A DNA stretch of 64,000 nucleotides from Saccharospirillum alexandrii (GCF_004000275.1 NZ_RCIP01000002.1:124283-188282); one strand, 5' to 3'; shown: positions 30,773 through 41,913, counted from the first letter of the stretch. Notes: generated by a model not told the origin, from the sequence alone. Made by a program: numbers and translations.

Positions 30773-31077
30773 ACCTCGACACCGTTGCCCAGGACCCTCA
30801 GCGCCCTGATTCAAAAGATTCACTGAACATCCACTCCTCGGCCGACAACCCCCAGACTTTGCGTGACAGCGTTGAAATTGCCATGCGCAACTACTTTGCC
30901 CACCTCGAAGGCCAGGACGTTGCCAATGTCTACCAGATGGTCATGAGCGAAGTGGAAGCCCCCATGCTCGAGGCCGTCATGCGCTTCAGCCGGGACAACC
31001 AGACCAAAGCCAGCCGGGTGCTCGGCCTCAACCGGGGTACCTTGCGCAAAAAACTGAAGCAGTACGGGCTGCTCTAA
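30769..31077 (+). CDS. fis: DNA-binding protein Fis
   Basis: Nucleoid-associated, growth-phase-dependent DNA-bending protein. The 102 residues end in the Fis-type helix-turn-helix (NQTKASRVLGLNRGTLRKKL). The preceding helices (YFAHLEGQDVANVYQMVMSE) match Fis well. It is translationally coupled to dusB and followed by a strong terminator. Confidence 0.97.
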   Translation: MNLDTVAQDPQRPDSKDSLNIHSSADNPQTLRDSVEIAMRNYFAHLEGQDVANVYQMVMSEVEAPMLEAVMRFSRDNQTKASRVLGLNRGTLRKKLKQYGLL

Positions 31078-31082
31078 CCACG

Positions 31083-31109
31083 AAAAAGGCGACGTCGAGT
31101 CGCCTTTTT
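31083..31109 (+). terminator. Rho-independent terminator after fis
   Basis: AAAAAGGCGAC and GTCGCCTTTTT form an 11-bp perfect stem with a 5-nt loop, 5 nt after the fis stop. Confidence 0.93.
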
Positions 31110-31241
31110 GCATTTCGGGCAACCGGTTTTTGACCAGTTGCACCAGATTGACCATCACAGACTCTGCTTTTTGACTGAAACCGGCCCAACCCGGCACCGC
31201 GTCTGCCGCCGCAAGCCACTGACCGATCGTTCGAGGATCTT

Positions 31242-32822
31242 ATGACCAAAACGCCACAACGCGCCCTGATCAGCGTCTCCGACAAAACCGGCATCGTCGA
31301 CTTTGCCCGTGAACTCAACCAGCGCGGTGTCGAGCTGTTGTCCACCGGGGGCACCTTTCGCCTGCTGACCGACGCTGGAGTTCCGGTAACTGAAGTATCC
31401 GCCCACACCGGTTTCCCGGAAATGATGGACGGCCGGGTAAAGACGCTGCACCCGAAGATTCACGGTGGCATTCTGGGCCGGCGCGGTCAGGACGACACGG
31501 TCATGAACGAGCACGGTATTGATGCCATCGACCTGGTCGTGGTCAACCTCTACCCCTTCGCCGACACCGTCAGCCGGGAGGACTGCACCCTGGCCGACGC
31601 CATTGAAAACATCGACATCGGCGGCCCGACCATGGTGCGCTCAGCGGCCAAAAACCACGCCGACGTGGCCATCGTCGTCAACACGGACGATTATCCGGTT
31701 ATTCTCAGCGAATGGGATGCCAGCGGCGGCTTGTCGCATGCCACCCGCTTCCGGCTGGCCCGGTCCGCCTTTGAACATACGGCGGCGTACGATGGCATGA
31801 TCGCCAATTACCTCGGCCGGGTAGACCTCGATACCGACCCGGCCAGCGTTCCCGAAAAAGCCGTTTTCCCGCACACCTACAATCAGCAGTGGCACTTGAA
31901 AGACGTTATGCGCTACGGCGAAAACCCGCACCAGAAAGCGGCGTTTTACGTCGATACCGAGACCCCCGAGGCCAGCATAGCCACCGCCACCAGCCTGCAG
32001 GGCAAGGCGCTGAGCTACAACAACATTGCCGATACCGATGCGGCTCTGGAATGCGTCAAGCGCTTCGAACAACCGGCCTGTGTCATCGTCAAACACGCCA
32101 ACCCCTGCGGTGTGGCGGTTGCTGATACGCAGCTGGCCGCCTACGAACGGGCCTTCCAGACCGACCCGACCTCGGCTTTTGGTGGCATCATCGCCTTCAA
32201 CCGCGAGCTTGATGCTGCCACGGCCCATGCGATTATTGACCGTCAGTTTGTCGAAGTGATCATAGCGCCCTCGGTCAGTGCTGAAGCAGCCTCCATCGTT
32301 GCCGCCAAACCCAATGTTCGCCTGCTCAGCAGTGGCTTCTGGGACCGCGCTCTGCCCGGTTTCGACTTCAAGCGCGTTAACGGTGGCTTGCTCATTCAGG
32401 ACCGGGACCTGGGCGAGGTCTCGGCCGATGAATTCAAACTGGTCACGACAACAGCGCCAACCCCCGAACAACTGCTCGACCTGCAATTCGCCTGGTCGGT
32501 GTGCAAGTTCGTTAAGTCCAACGCCATTGTCTATGCCAAAGACGGCCAGACCGTCGGCATCGGCGCGGGTCAGATGAGCCGCGTTTACAGCGCTAAAATC
32601 GCCGGCATCAAGGCCGCCGACGAGGGGCTGCGCATAGCCGGCTCGGTCATGGCATCCGATGCCTTCTTTCCATTCCGGGATGGCCTCGACCAGGCCGCTG
32701 AGATGGGCGTCAAAGCCGTCATTCAGCCGGGTGGCAGCATGCGCGACGACGAAGTCATCGCCGCTGCAGACGAGCATGGCATTGCCATGGTGTTGACTGG
32801 CATGCGTCATTTCCGCCACTGA
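31242..32822 (+). CDS. purH: Bifunctional AICAR formyltransferase / IMP cyclohydrolase PurH
   Basis: Catalyses the last two steps of IMP synthesis. The 526 residues have an N-terminal MGS-like cyclohydrolase domain ([26 protein letters not shown]) and a C-terminal transformylase domain. The latter has [13 protein letters not shown] and the distal [20 protein letters not shown]. Length is standard. A GAGGA ribosome site precedes the ATG; purD follows after 60 nt. Confidence 0.97.
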   Translation: MTKTPQRALISVSDKTGIVDFARELNQRGVELLSTGGTFRLLTDAGVPVTEVSAHTGFPEMMDGRVKTLHPKIHGGILGRRGQDDTVMNEHGIDAIDLVVVNLYPFADTVSREDCTLADAIENIDIGGPTMVRSAAKNHADVAIVVNTDDYPVILSEWDASGGLSHATRFRLARSAFEHTAAYDGMIANYLGRVDLDTDPASVPEKAVFPHTYNQQWHLKDVMRYGENPHQKAAFYVDTETPEASIATATSLQGKALSYNNIADTDAALECVKRFEQPACVIVKHANPCGVAVADTQLAAYERAFQTDPTSAFGGIIAFNRELDAATAHAIIDRQFVEVIIAPSVSAEAASIVAAKPNVRLLSSGFWDRALPGFDFKRVNGGLLIQDRDLGEVSADEFKLVTTTAPTPEQLLDLQFAWSVCKFVKSNAIVYAKDGQTVGIGAGQMSRVYSAKIAGIKAADEGLRIAGSVMASDAFFPFRDGLDQAAEMGVKAVIQPGGSMRDDEVIAAADEHGIAMVLTGMRHFRH

Positions 32823-32882
32823 TACCCGACTCGTCACCCTAACGACTGCGCCCATCGCGGCAAGAACTACAGGACAACTGTT

Positions 32883-34166
32883 ATGAACATTCTGATCATT
32901 GGCAATGGCGGGCGTGAGCACGCCCTGGCCTGGAAAGCCCGACAAAGCCCCCTGGCCGACACGGTTTATGTCGCACCGGGCAATGCCGGAACAGCTCGTG
33001 AAACCGGAATCGAGAACGTTGCCATCGACGTTCTGGATTTGGACGGCCTGGCCCGCTTTGCTGAGGAACACCAGGTTGGCCTGACCATCGTCGGCCCGGA
33101 AGCCCCGCTGGTCGCTGGTGTGGTCGACCTGTTCGAGCAACGCGGCCTGCCTATTTTCGGCCCTACCCAAGGTGCGGCCCAGCTCGAAGGCTCCAAGGCA
33201 TTCACCAAAGACTTCCTGCAGCGCCATGCCATCCCGACGGCCTGGTACCAGGTATTTACCGACGCCGCTGCAGCCCGAACCTTTGTGCAGGAAAAAGGCG
33301 CACCCATCGTCGTTAAAGCCGATGGACTGGCGGCCGGCAAAGGCGTCATCGTCGCCCGGACCGAAGCAGAAGCCATCGCCGCCATCGACGACATGCTGTC
33401 TGGCAATGCGTTCGGTAACGCCGGTTCACGCGTCGTGGTTGAGCAATGCCTGACTGGCGAAGAAGCGAGCTTCATCGTCATGGTCGATGGTGACACCGTC
33501 GTGCCCTTTGCCTCCTCCCAGGACCACAAGGCGCGCGACAACGGCGACACCGGACCCAACACGGGGGGTATGGGTGCCTATTCGCCTGCCCCTGTGGTCA
33601 CCGATGAATTGCACCAGCGCATCATGGATGAGGTGATTTATCCCACCGTGCATGGTATGCAAGCCGAGGGCAACCGCTACCGGGGCTTTCTCTACGCTGG
33701 CATCATGGTCGCCGCTGATGGCACACCCAACGTGCTGGAATACAACTGCCGCTTCGGTGATCCGGAAACCCAACCGATCATGATGCGCTTGCAATCGGAT
33801 CTCGTAGCCCTGTGCCTGGCAGCGGTTGAAGGGAGACTCGAAGGGCAGCAGACCCGGTGGGACCCGCGACCGGCGCTGGGTGTTGTACTGGCCGCTGGCG
33901 GATACCCGGCCAGTTATCGCTCGGGCGATGTCATCAGCGGTCTGGACACAGACCTCGGTCCCGATGCCAAAGTCTTTCAGGCGGGTACAGGCCTGAACGA
34001 CCAGGGTGAGACAGTCACCCAGGGTGGCCGCGTGCTGTGTGCCACGGCTCTGGGCCAGACCATTGGCGATGCCCAACGACGTGCCTATGAGGCGGTCGAG
34101 TCAGTTCAGTTCGCAGATCGCTACTGCCGTACCGACATCGGCCACCGGGCGATCAACCGCGACTGA
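32883..34166 (+). CDS. purD: Phosphoribosylamine--glycine ligase PurD
   Basis: ATP-grasp ligase, second step of purine synthesis. The 427 residues start MNILIIGNGGREHALAWKA and contain IVVKADGLAAGKGVIVA and EYNCRFGDPETQPIMMRL. It forms a purHD pair with the upstream gene. After the stop lies a short GC hairpin (34179-34196). Confidence 0.97.
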   Translation: MNILIIGNGGREHALAWKARQSPLADTVYVAPGNAGTARETGIENVAIDVLDLDGLARFAEEHQVGLTIVGPEAPLVAGVVDLFEQRGLPIFGPTQGAAQLEGSKAFTKDFLQRHAIPTAWYQVFTDAAAARTFVQEKGAPIVVKADGLAAGKGVIVARTEAEAIAAIDDMLSGNAFGNAGSRVVVEQCLTGEEASFIVMVDGDTVVPFASSQDHKARDNGDTGPNTGGMGAYSPAPVVTDELHQRIMDEVIYPTVHGMQAEGNRYRGFLYAGIMVAADGTPNVLEYNCRFGDPETQPIMMRLQSDLVALCLAAVEGRLEGQQTRWDPRPALGVVLAAGGYPASYRSGDVISGLDTDLGPDAKVFQAGTGLNDQGETVTQGGRVLCATALGQTIGDAQRRAYEAVESVQFADRYCRTDIGHRAINRD

Positions 34167-34178
34167 CCGGCACAGCCA

Positions 34179-34196
34179 TCGGGGCGAAAGCCCCGA
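34179..34196 (+). terminator. Possible weak terminator hairpin after purD
   Basis: TCGGGGC and GCCCCGA form a 7-bp stem closed by a GAAA tetraloop, 12 nt after the purD stop. There is no T-run, so termination is uncertain. It may instead stabilise the purD mRNA end. Confidence 0.35.
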
Positions 34197-34305
34197 CTTC
34201 TGCGGCACCGACTTGGGGCCAGTGCCCGACGGCGTTATACTGCGCCCACGCGGGCATCAGCAATCAGCTGGCGCCCAGGGACGTTCGGTGCCGGAGCTCT
34301 GCCTT

Positions 34306-36726
34306 GTGAAAACTGTTCGACTGATCCACAGCGCCAGCGCTGCCATCATGCGGCTGTTGGCGCTCACTCTGCTGACGAGTCTGGCAGCGGCCGATGAGCC
34401 CATCTTACTCAACCAGAGCTCTCTGGACATTAACATCCTTGAGCATTCGGATTACCTGTTCGATGCTGACAACCAATACTCTGTCTACCAGCTGCAACAG
34501 GAAGGGCTGGCCAATCAGTTCACGCCCTTGCACCAGCGCCTGTTGCGCAGCGGCCTCTTTGATGGCGCCTACTGGATCCGTGTACCGGTCAATAACTCTG
34601 GTGGCCAGACCCGTAGCTATTCATTTTTCGTAGAAAGCCACGCGAACCATCTGATCGAGATCTACTACCCCAGCACCAACCCGACCGCCTACACCAGTTT
34701 TAACGAGAGTGCCGCTGCATTGACCTTTAGCAGCGTTCGTTCAGGCGCCAGCGTGCCGCTGGACAGTCGGCCGGAGCCACTTGGGACTTACGTTCTTCCG
34801 GTACCGATTCAACCCGGAAACCAATATTTGTACATCAAGCTGCAATCGGCCGATCCGCTAAACACCCTTATTTCTGTCGTGGATGAGCGCACGCTTAAGC
34901 TCAGGGTCGCACGCAGCATCAGCACTCATTCAGCGCTATTTGCCGTCCAGTGGGTGCTGGCGCTGATCGCGCTGATCGGCTGGTTCAAGCTAAGGTCCGC
35001 TGCCATTCTGTGGGCGCTGCTGCTAAACCTGGGTTTTATCGCGATCAATGCAGGCTGGAGTGGCCTGGCGTCTTTCGTGATTCCGGGTCAGGGCTACCTG
35101 GACATTCATGCGCGTAACGTGGGTGGAGTAACGGTTCTTATGAGTATGCTTGGCCTGCTGGCTGAGGTACGCAAAGAAAGCTATCCCGCCTGGCTGCGCG
35201 AAAGCCTGACCTGGCTGCTGCGCCTGCTCGCCGTGCTGGCTGTGGTGACCCTGCTGCCAATGTCACGCACCTTCAGTCCGATTCTTCTGACCCTGATCCC
35301 GGTGCTGTTACTGACCGTTGTCGCACTTTGGCTTTATCGGCGGGATGCCAAGGCTCCCTATGAAGGCTGGTTGTTGGCCGGTGTAGGCAATCTGCTGATT
35401 CTGTTCATTGTCATCATGACCGCCAGCCTCGGCCTGATTAAGAGCATTGCCCTGAATGCCTTCGCATTGCACAGCCTCGCCGTGACCGCCGCCCTGTTAG
35501 TCGGCTGGGCGGCCTTTGGTGTTGCCCGCAAGAGTGACTCGCGACTCGCGGTCGACGGACTTAATTTGCCCAACCTGCACTGGCCCCTGTTACGCAAACT
35601 GAACCACGAAATGCGCGGTCCGATCAACGGTGTGCTCGGCATGACCGAATTGTTGCAAGACACCAGCTTGTCGGCTCACCAGCAGGAGTACGTGAACACC
35701 GTGCAAGCGGCCGGGTTTTCCTTGCTGCGCCAGGCGGACCAGTTGCAAAATCTGGTGCGCATCGGCTTGAACCGGCTGCCGGAAGGCGAAGACGAGTTTG
35801 ATCTGTACGATTTGCTGGAAGACGCCATTCAACCCTACTCTCGCCTCGCCCATGCCAAGCAACTGGAACTGGTGATGGACGTTGCGCCGGAACTGCCGAC
35901 ACGCTATCGGGGCAACGCCCAGATCATTGCCCAGGTCCTGAGCAACCTGCTCGACAACGCCCTGAATTACACCGACAACGGCGAGGTTCTGATTCAGGTC
36001 AAACCCTGGCATCACAACCGCATCCGCTTCAGCGTGACCGATACGGGGCCCGGCCTGCCCAAGGAACTGAAAAGCACTCTGTTCGACTTTCCGGCGGTTC
36101 GGGCCGAAGATCAGCTGGCGCCGCGTGATATGCACCTGGGCTTGCCCATTACCCGCATTCTGGTCGGATTGCTGGGTGGCCAAATAACCTTCAGCAGCGA
36201 GCTGCGCATGGGCACGACGTTCTGGATTGATCTGCCACTGGCCGAAATCAGCGCGACCACCGAAGTCGATGACTATTCGGTTCAGGATCTGGACCAGATG
36301 CGACTCATGGTCGTCGACGACAACCTCACCTGCCGCAAGGTCATAGAGCATCTGGGCATGAGCTGGGGCATGGATGTCTTCAGTATGAGCAATGGCCAGT
36401 CAGCTCTGGCCAATCTCCATAACGAATTTCACAAGGGCACGCCGGTGGATGTTCTGGTCCTCGACCAGAATATGCCGAGCATGACCGGCATCGAACTGGC
36501 GGAGCGTATTCGCGCTGACAGCAGTCTGAACAAGGACATTATTATCATCATGTTAACCGGGGTTGATGTCGGTCATGTCGATCTCGATGAAAGCCGGCTT
36601 AATATTCAGTATTTGCTGACTAAGCCGGTATCCGGCCGGGCACTGAAACAAACGCTTATGCAAGCCATGCCTGATATTCAGGCCAACCGGGAACGTACCC
36701 ATGCCAAGAAGTCACTCTTTTTCTGA
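34306..36726 (+). CDS. RetS-like hybrid sensor histidine kinase / response regulator
   Basis: 806-residue membrane sensor. It has an N-terminal signal-like segment, then a 7TMR-DISMED2-type periplasmic domain (about 35-175) and about seven membrane segments (about 205-405). A HisKA domain follows with H434 in [15 protein letters not shown]. The HATPase has N box [14 protein letters not shown] and G box VTDTGPGLP. One receiver domain carries Asp720 in [11 protein letters not shown] chose the GTG at 34306 because GGAG lies 9 nt upstream and it completes the signal segment; the ATG at 34348 lacks a ribosome site. Domain order and position just after purD match Pseudomonas RetS, which has two receivers, so RetS-like signalling is inferred. 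Confidence 0.85.
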   Translation: MKTVRLIHSASAAIMRLLALTLLTSLAAADEPILLNQSSLDINILEHSDYLFDADNQYSVYQLQQEGLANQFTPLHQRLLRSGLFDGAYWIRVPVNNSGGQTRSYSFFVESHANHLIEIYYPSTNPTAYTSFNESAAALTFSSVRSGASVPLDSRPEPLGTYVLPVPIQPGNQYLYIKLQSADPLNTLISVVDERTLKLRVARSISTHSALFAVQWVLALIALIGWFKLRSAAILWALLLNLGFIAINAGWSGLASFVIPGQGYLDIHARNVGGVTVLMSMLGLLAEVRKESYPAWLRESLTWLLRLLAVLAVVTLLPMSRTFSPILLTLIPVLLLTVVALWLYRRDAKAPYEGWLLAGVGNLLILFIVIMTASLGLIKSIALNAFALHSLAVTAALLVGWAAFGVARKSDSRLAVDGLNLPNLHWPLLRKLNHEMRGPINGVLGMTELLQDTSLSAHQQEYVNTVQAAGFSLLRQADQLQNLVRIGLNRLPEGEDEFDLYDLLEDAIQPYSRLAHAKQLELVMDVAPELPTRYRGNAQIIAQVLSNLLDNALNYTDNGEVLIQVKPWHHNRIRFSVTDTGPGLPKELKSTLFDFPAVRAEDQLAPRDMHLGLPITRILVGLLGGQITFSSELRMGTTFWIDLPLAEISATTEVDDYSVQDLDQMRLMVVDDNLTCRKVIEHLGMSWGMDVFSMSNGQSALANLHNEFHKGTPVDVLVLDQNMPSMTGIELAERIRADSSLNKDIIIIMLTGVDVGHVDLDESRLNIQYLLTKPVSGRALKQTLMQAMPDIQANRERTHAKKSLFF

Positions 36727-37342
36727 TCGTCTGGTCGCCCACCTCGACAACGCCCTCAAGACGCTGACGCCGGGGGCCGTTCAGGCGCGCCAGCCACTGC
36801 CGGTCGACGATCAGGACATACCGGCGCTGGACACCGCTCAGACACAGCATATTGCCGGTCTGATGCGCATCAATCACACCGGTGAAGTCTGCGCACAGGG
36901 GTTGTATCAGGGCCAGGCGCTCACCGCGAAACTGGCGCAAGTCCGGGAAGACATGGACCAGGCCGCTGAAGAAGAGCTCGACCATCTGGCCTGGTGCGAG
37001 CAGCGTCTCAACGAACTGAACAGCCGTACCAGCTTCCTGAACCCAATATTTTACGGGCTTTCCTATGCCATGGGAGCGATGGCAGGCATGGCCGGTGACC
37101 GCTGGTCGTTGGGTTTTGTCGCTGCGACAGAAGACCAGGTCAGTGCGCATCTGCGCGACCACCTGAATCAGATTGACCGGCAAGACCCTCGCTCAACCGC
37201 CATTCTCGAGCGCATGCTGGCCGATGAAGAACGACATGCCGAACACGCCCTTGCAGCCGGTGGTCAGGCATTCCCGACCCCGGTGAAGCGACTCATGACG
37301 GAGGTGTCAAAGGTGATGACCAAGACGGTCTACCGGGTCTAG
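36701..37342 (+). CDS. coq7: 3-demethoxyubiquinol 3-hydroxylase Coq7
   Basis: Di-iron monooxygenase of ubiquinone synthesis, membrane-associated. The 213 residues contain the carboxylate-bridged di-iron ligand motifs [30 protein letters not shown] and [10 protein letters not shown]. It overlaps the end of the hybrid kinase by 26 nt, so the two are probably co-transcribed. Presence of Coq7 rather than UbiF is usual in Pseudomonas-like genera. Confidence 0.95.
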   Translation: MPRSHSFSDRLVAHLDNALKTLTPGAVQARQPLPVDDQDIPALDTAQTQHIAGLMRINHTGEVCAQGLYQGQALTAKLAQVREDMDQAAEEELDHLAWCEQRLNELNSRTSFLNPIFYGLSYAMGAMAGMAGDRWSLGFVAATEDQVSAHLRDHLNQIDRQDPRSTAILERMLADEERHAEHALAAGGQAFPTPVKRLMTEVSKVMTKTVYRV

Positions 37343-37400
37343 GGCGTTTCTGACCTTGCCGGTGTCGCTCCCTGCTAACAGCCGGGTCATGCGTGGACCT

Positions 37401-39158
37401 CTAACGCACTTCCGGCGTCACGCGGAACACTTCTTCCGGCGTGGTAATACCGGCTGCTACCTTCCGGGCTCCGGATAAACGCAAGCTGAGCATGCCCTGC
37501 TTGATGGCATGCTTGCGAAACCGCTGCGGATCACAGTCGTCCGTCACCAAGCCGGCCAGCTCACCGCTCATCAGAAAGCTTTCATACAAACCTGAACGAC
37601 CCAAATACCCGGTATTGCGACACTCGAGACACCCTACCGGCTGGTAGAACGACGCCGGTTTCGGTGCCGACCAGGGCTTGACCAGTTGCTGCCAGATATC
37701 GTCACTGGCGTCAGTGGTGGTCTTGCAATGCGGGCACAGGGTTCTAACCAGGCGCTGCGCCATGGCGCCCAGGACGGTGGCCTTGATCAGATAACTGGGC
37801 ACGCCCAGATCGAGCAATCTTGTAATGGCCGTAGGGGCATCATTGGTGTGCACGGTCGACAGCACCAGGTGGCCCGTCAGTGCTGCTTGCACGGCCATCT
37901 GCGCGGTTTCCAGGTCGCGAATCTCACCTATCATGATGATGTCCGGGTCCTGACGCATCAGAGCGCGAATGCCGTCGGCAAAACTGAGATCGATGTTCTG
38001 CTGAATCTGCATTTGATTGAACGCCGGCTCCACCATTTCAATCGGGTCTTCAATGGTGCAGACATTCACCTCCGGCGTGGCCAGGGTGCGCAGCGTTGAA
38101 TACAGCGTGGTCGTTTTACCCGAGCCGGTCGGCCCGGTCACAAGAATGATGCCGTTCGGGTTGCGGATCATCTGCTTCCAGTTGTTGAGGTCTTCATCCT
38201 GCAATCCAAGCGCAGAGAAGCTCTTCAGCAACACTTCCGGATCGAATATCCGCATCACCAGCTTTTCGCCGAATGCGGTTGGCAGGGTCGACAGCCGCAG
38301 CTCCACTTCCTGACCTTCCGGCGTTTTGGTCTTAACCCGTCCGTCCTGAGGTTTGCGCTTCTCAGCAACGTTCATCCGGCCGAGAATCTTGATGCGGCTG
38401 ACCACAGCCTGGCCCACCTGAATGGGCATCTGATAGACGGCGTGTAAGATGCCATCAATTCGAAACCGGATATGGGCATACTCGCGTCGTGGTTCGACGT
38501 GAATATCACTGGCGCGTTGATCGAATGCATACTGAAACAACCAGTCGACGATATTGACGATGTGTTCATCGTTGGCTTCGACATTCTGCAGATTGCCGAG
38601 TTCAATCAGTTGTTCAAAGTTGCCGATACCGGCTGCCGACTTACGCCCAACCGCACCGGTCACCGACCGGTTCAGTGCATAAAATTCGAGTGAAAAGCGG
38701 TCGATGTCTTCGGGGCTGGCTACAACTTTGCGAATGCTGCGCCGGGAAACCTGTTCGATCGCGTCTTCCCAACCGGTCAGCAATGGCTCGCTGGTAGCGA
38801 TTTCCACCACGTCGTCTTCAATGACCAGAGGCAACAAGTTGTAACGACGCGCGAATTCATACGACATCACATCGGTGATGCGGGTGACATCAACTTTCAG
38901 CGGGTCAATATTCCGGTAAGGTAAACCAACGTGTTCGGCCAGCCATTGCGTCAGCGCATTGAGGCTGAGTTTTTTGGCGGGATTGGCCAGGTCGGTCAAC
39001 TCGAGCGAGGCCAGACGCTGCAGCGGATGCTCCTTGCCCGGGCGCACCTTGCGACGGGCCCGGTCGGTCTGCTCGGCGCTGAGACGGCCATCGTCCTGCA
39101 GTGCCCGCAATACGCTGTCTATGTCTAACCGACCCGGCAACAAGGAGGCTGCGGCCAA
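37401..39158 (-). CDS. GspE/PilB-type secretion or pilus ATPase (orphan)
   Basis: 585-residue AAA-type ATPase. It has an MshEN-like N-terminal domain (about 60-165), Walker A VTGPTGSGKTTTLYSTL, an Asp box and Walker B region MRQDPDIIMIGEIRDLETAQ, the His box LSTVHTNDAPTAITRLLDLG and a C-terminal tetracysteine zinc site (CPHC...CLEC). The start is TTG at 39158 with GGAGG 7 nt upstream, lying inside the end of the CYTH-CHAD gene. No other pilus or type II secretion gene is nearby, so the machine it powers is unknown. Confidence 0.85.
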   Translation of the reverse strand: MAAASLLPGRLDIDSVLRALQDDGRLSAEQTDRARRKVRPGKEHPLQRLASLELTDLANPAKKLSLNALTQWLAEHVGLPYRNIDPLKVDVTRITDVMSYEFARRYNLLPLVIEDDVVEIATSEPLLTGWEDAIEQVSRRSIRKVVASPEDIDRFSLEFYALNRSVTGAVGRKSAAGIGNFEQLIELGNLQNVEANDEHIVNIVDWLFQYAFDQRASDIHVEPRREYAHIRFRIDGILHAVYQMPIQVGQAVVSRIKILGRMNVAEKRKPQDGRVKTKTPEGQEVELRLSTLPTAFGEKLVMRIFDPEVLLKSFSALGLQDEDLNNWKQMIRNPNGIILVTGPTGSGKTTTLYSTLRTLATPEVNVCTIEDPIEMVEPAFNQMQIQQNIDLSFADGIRALMRQDPDIIMIGEIRDLETAQMAVQAALTGHLVLSTVHTNDAPTAITRLLDLGVPSYLIKATVLGAMAQRLVRTLCPHCKTTTDASDDIWQQLVKPWSAPKPASFYQPVGCLECRNTGYLGRSGLYESFLMSGELAGLVTDDCDPQRFRKHAIKQGMLSLRLSGARKVAAGITTPEEVFRVTPEVR

Positions 39159-39160
39159 GA

Positions 39161-40627
39161 TTACACCTCCAGTACGGCATCCCGGGAATCAAACAGGCGA
39201 CCCGCCAGTTGCTTGATGTCGCGCAAGAGTACAGGCTGGCTGCGCGTCCAGCTGTAGACCGAAGCCTGCTGCTCGAGCGGCAAGTCGTTCAGCCATTCGT
39301 GCAGACGACTGACGACATCCATGGCCGACAATTTCGACAGGTTGTCTTCAAGCGCCTGGAGTTCAGCCTGGTAATGATCCAAGTCTTCGCTGTAAAGCGT
39401 GTTGAAGTATTGGCACAGCATCAACAAGCGGTGCACGGCCGGGTACTGAGCCAGTGCATGACTGGTGCTGCCGGCAAACTGATCGGGGTTGAACGCCTGC
39501 CAGGCCGTGGAGAGAGAACGGTCGAGACCATCGCTCACCGCAACTTCGGACGCACACTTGTGTTCTTCGGTCTGATCTTCCCGCCAGCTGCGCAAATGCA
39601 ACCACTGCGTCATCGACATCAGCGTATGGCCAAAATCGGCATTGCTCGCCAGATCTTCAATGCCCTCCAACGCCCGAATGGCCTTGGCCTGTTGCAAACT
39701 GACGGCAATGTTTTCCGGCTCGCTGCAGGCATCCTGACTGAGCGCAAAACACGCTGGCCACCAGGAGACCAGCGGCCGTATAGCGCCTTCGAGCCAGCCC
39801 ACCCAGGCTTTAACCTGGAGACGATGTCGGGTTGGCAGAATATCGCTGAACCATTCAAATTCCGTCTGCATATTGCCCAGCGTAACCAGCATGGCCTGTA
39901 CCTGAGACCATTGCTGCGTCATCCAGAACAGGTCCCACTGGCGCTGAAGGCGCTCCAGTTCGTAACCGAAGAGCGCGCAAAATGCACTCTCCATGCTCTG
40001 CTGAGCCACAATGGCTGGCAACGGCAGGTTTATCGGCACTGCATTGTTCAGCAGGCGGTACCCGCGTTCGGCCTTGGAGATATCGGAAGGCACCAGCGGG
40101 ATACTGCGCGTCAGTTCATGCGCCAATGACAGCAAGGCCGCCAGACCACCCGACTTCAATTCAAGCTCGACTTCACTGATCGCCTGGGAATCGGTGCCCG
40201 CGGACACCTCTCCTTCATCCAGCACAACTTCGATATCGGCCCCCTGGTGCTGTACCAGCCAACGGTGCCGGTTAAACCGGGTGCTAAACAGCTGTGTCAA
40301 CCGGCCGGCAACGCCTTCTGGCAGCACGCCGTCCGGGCATTCCGACAGATCAAGCTGGCCATCGGGCCGCTCAACTTCCCACTCGTCGCGCTGGTGCAGC
40401 CCGCCCACATTGGAGCCCCGGGTTTTCAGCGTCTGTACACAGTGACCGCCCTGAAAGCGCAAGCGCAGTGCCGTACCGGACTGCGTCAGTTGTTGATCAG
40501 GCGTATCGTAATACTGGTTTTCGAGCGCAGAAGACTGGGATGGCAGTGAGGACAACACCGGATGTGATCTGAAAGCTTCGACCGCTGAAGGACGAATACT
40601 GAGCTTCAATTCGATTTCCTGACCCAT
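39161..40627 (-). CDS. CYTH-CHAD domain protein (inorganic triphosphatase YgiF-like)
   Basis: 488-residue cytoplasmic protein. The N-terminal CYTH domain (about 1-200) carries the EIELKL (ExExK) motif at residues 4-9 and further acidic/basic strands that bind triphosphate and metal. The C-terminal CHAD domain (about 220-488) is helical, His-rich and binds polyphosphate. E. coli YgiF hydrolyses inorganic triphosphate. The stop is 2 nt from the TTG start of the GspE-like gene, so the two are co-expressed. Confidence 0.85.
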   Translation of the reverse strand: MGQEIELKLSIRPSAVEAFRSHPVLSSLPSQSSALENQYYDTPDQQLTQSGTALRLRFQGGHCVQTLKTRGSNVGGLHQRDEWEVERPDGQLDLSECPDGVLPEGVAGRLTQLFSTRFNRHRWLVQHQGADIEVVLDEGEVSAGTDSQAISEVELELKSGGLAALLSLAHELTRSIPLVPSDISKAERGYRLLNNAVPINLPLPAIVAQQSMESAFCALFGYELERLQRQWDLFWMTQQWSQVQAMLVTLGNMQTEFEWFSDILPTRHRLQVKAWVGWLEGAIRPLVSWWPACFALSQDACSEPENIAVSLQQAKAIRALEGIEDLASNADFGHTLMSMTQWLHLRSWREDQTEEHKCASEVAVSDGLDRSLSTAWQAFNPDQFAGSTSHALAQYPAVHRLLMLCQYFNTLYSEDLDHYQAELQALEDNLSKLSAMDVVSRLHEWLNDLPLEQQASVYSWTRSQPVLLRDIKQLAGRLFDSRDAVLEV

Positions 40628-40874
40628 GAGACTACCCGTTTTGCTGATGCTTATAGTTATAATTCAGCCAGTTACACTAAGCTCCACCCAGGGTGGATGG
40701 CGACAATGCGGCCCGGCTGGCAACCATCATCCTGATAGACGATGTATTCTTAATGTCAGTTTACCTTGCCGGGCCGGGGTGTACAGTCAGGAATAGGCGA
40801 TATTCATCACACTTTACGGTCTATTCGAGCCGATCGCCAAAATTTACAGCAAACCTGTTCAATGTTTGAACAAT

Positions 40875-41693
40875 TCAGCCGGAATGAGTGGGGCCGGGGC
40901 CGTTGCTCATGTTGCGCGAGTAGAAGATTTCCTGCATTTCCCGCCAGAGTCGTTCGGTGATGCTGCTCAGTTCAGACTCGGAATAGGCATCAACACCGCT
41001 GCCAAAAAGGTAATTTTCGATATTGAACTCTTTCAACAGCATTTTGGTGTGAAAGATATTCTCCTGATAAATATTCACATCGATCATTTCATAGGCTTGC
41101 TTGGTGTCTTCCGCCAGATAATTCTGAATTGAATTGATCTGGTGATCGATGTAGTGCTTGCGCCCGTCGACATCCCGGGTAAAGCCCCGCACCCGGTAAT
41201 CGGTGGTCACAATATCGCTGTCGAAGGAGTGAATCAGGAAGTTCAGCGCTTTCAGTGGCGAGATAACGCCGCAGGTGCTGACGTCGATATCGGCACGGAA
41301 GGTCGAAATGCCGTTATCCGGGTGGCTTTCCGGATAGGTATGAACGGTAATGTGGCTTTTATCGAGGTGCCCCACCACCGAATTGGGCATTGGCCCCGGC
41401 GTCGCGGTGGAAAAGTCCTCGTTGCCGTCAACCGGGTACTCGGAGATCAGAATCGTGACGCTGGCACCGTGTGGCTCGTAATCCTGACGGGCCACATTCA
41501 ATATGTTGGCCCCAATAATGTCAGTTACCTGAGTCAGAATTTCAGTCAGGCGGTCGGCATTGTACATTTCATCGATGTAGGCAATGTACTCGTTCTGCTG
41601 CTGCTCGGTTTTCGCGTAATTAATGTCATAGATGTTAAAGCTGAGCGATTTGGTCAGATTGTTGAATCCGTGTAAACGCAATTCGTCATTCAT
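40875..41693 (-). CDS. speD: S-adenosylmethionine decarboxylase proenzyme (E. coli type)
   Basis: Pyruvoyl-dependent enzyme supplying decarboxylated SAM for spermidine. The 272 residues (from the ATG at 41693) start [18 protein letters not shown]. They contain the self-cleavage site [13 protein letters not shown]; the Ser after Lys becomes the pyruvoyl group. A TTG two codons upstream (41699) is closer to an AGAGG site and could be used. No speE was seen in the window. Confidence 0.95.
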   Translation of the reverse strand: MNDELRLHGFNNLTKSLSFNIYDINYAKTEQQQNEYIAYIDEMYNADRLTEILTQVTDIIGANILNVARQDYEPHGASVTILISEYPVDGNEDFSTATPGPMPNSVVGHLDKSHITVHTYPESHPDNGISTFRADIDVSTCGVISPLKALNFLIHSFDSDIVTTDYRVRGFTRDVDGRKHYIDHQINSIQNYLAEDTKQAYEMIDVNIYQENIFHTKMLLKEFNIENYLFGSGVDAYSESELSSITERLWREMQEIFYSRNMSNGPGPTHSG

Positions 41694-41913
41694 GAGCAAT
41701 GGAACCTCTTACAGGCCGGCAATTTCAAGGGACTGAACCGTCAATCCAGTCGTCCCACGGGGCACAGCACAGCCGGGCTGTACTAGAGCGGGCCGTATTA
41801 TGCGGATCACACCCGGATGAGCCCAGCATTTTTTCAACGAATATTCGAAGTTCGAAGTCGCTGTTCTTGGTGGCTAATTTTACTACAGCTAGTGCCAGAA
41901 TCCGTGTTGGCCA

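Noticed and set aside
31641-33227. Very long open frame (528 codons) on the minus strand
   Set aside because: It lies opposite purH and purD, which have full-length, motif-rich coding on the plus strand. The antisense translation has no recognisable domain. GC-rich codon use leaves such frames open by chance.
34006-34305. Upstream extension of the hybrid kinase into purD
   Set aside because: The frame is open, but the first 100 codons overlap the conserved purD C-terminus in another frame and have no signal or domain. The GTG at 34306 has a good ribosome site.
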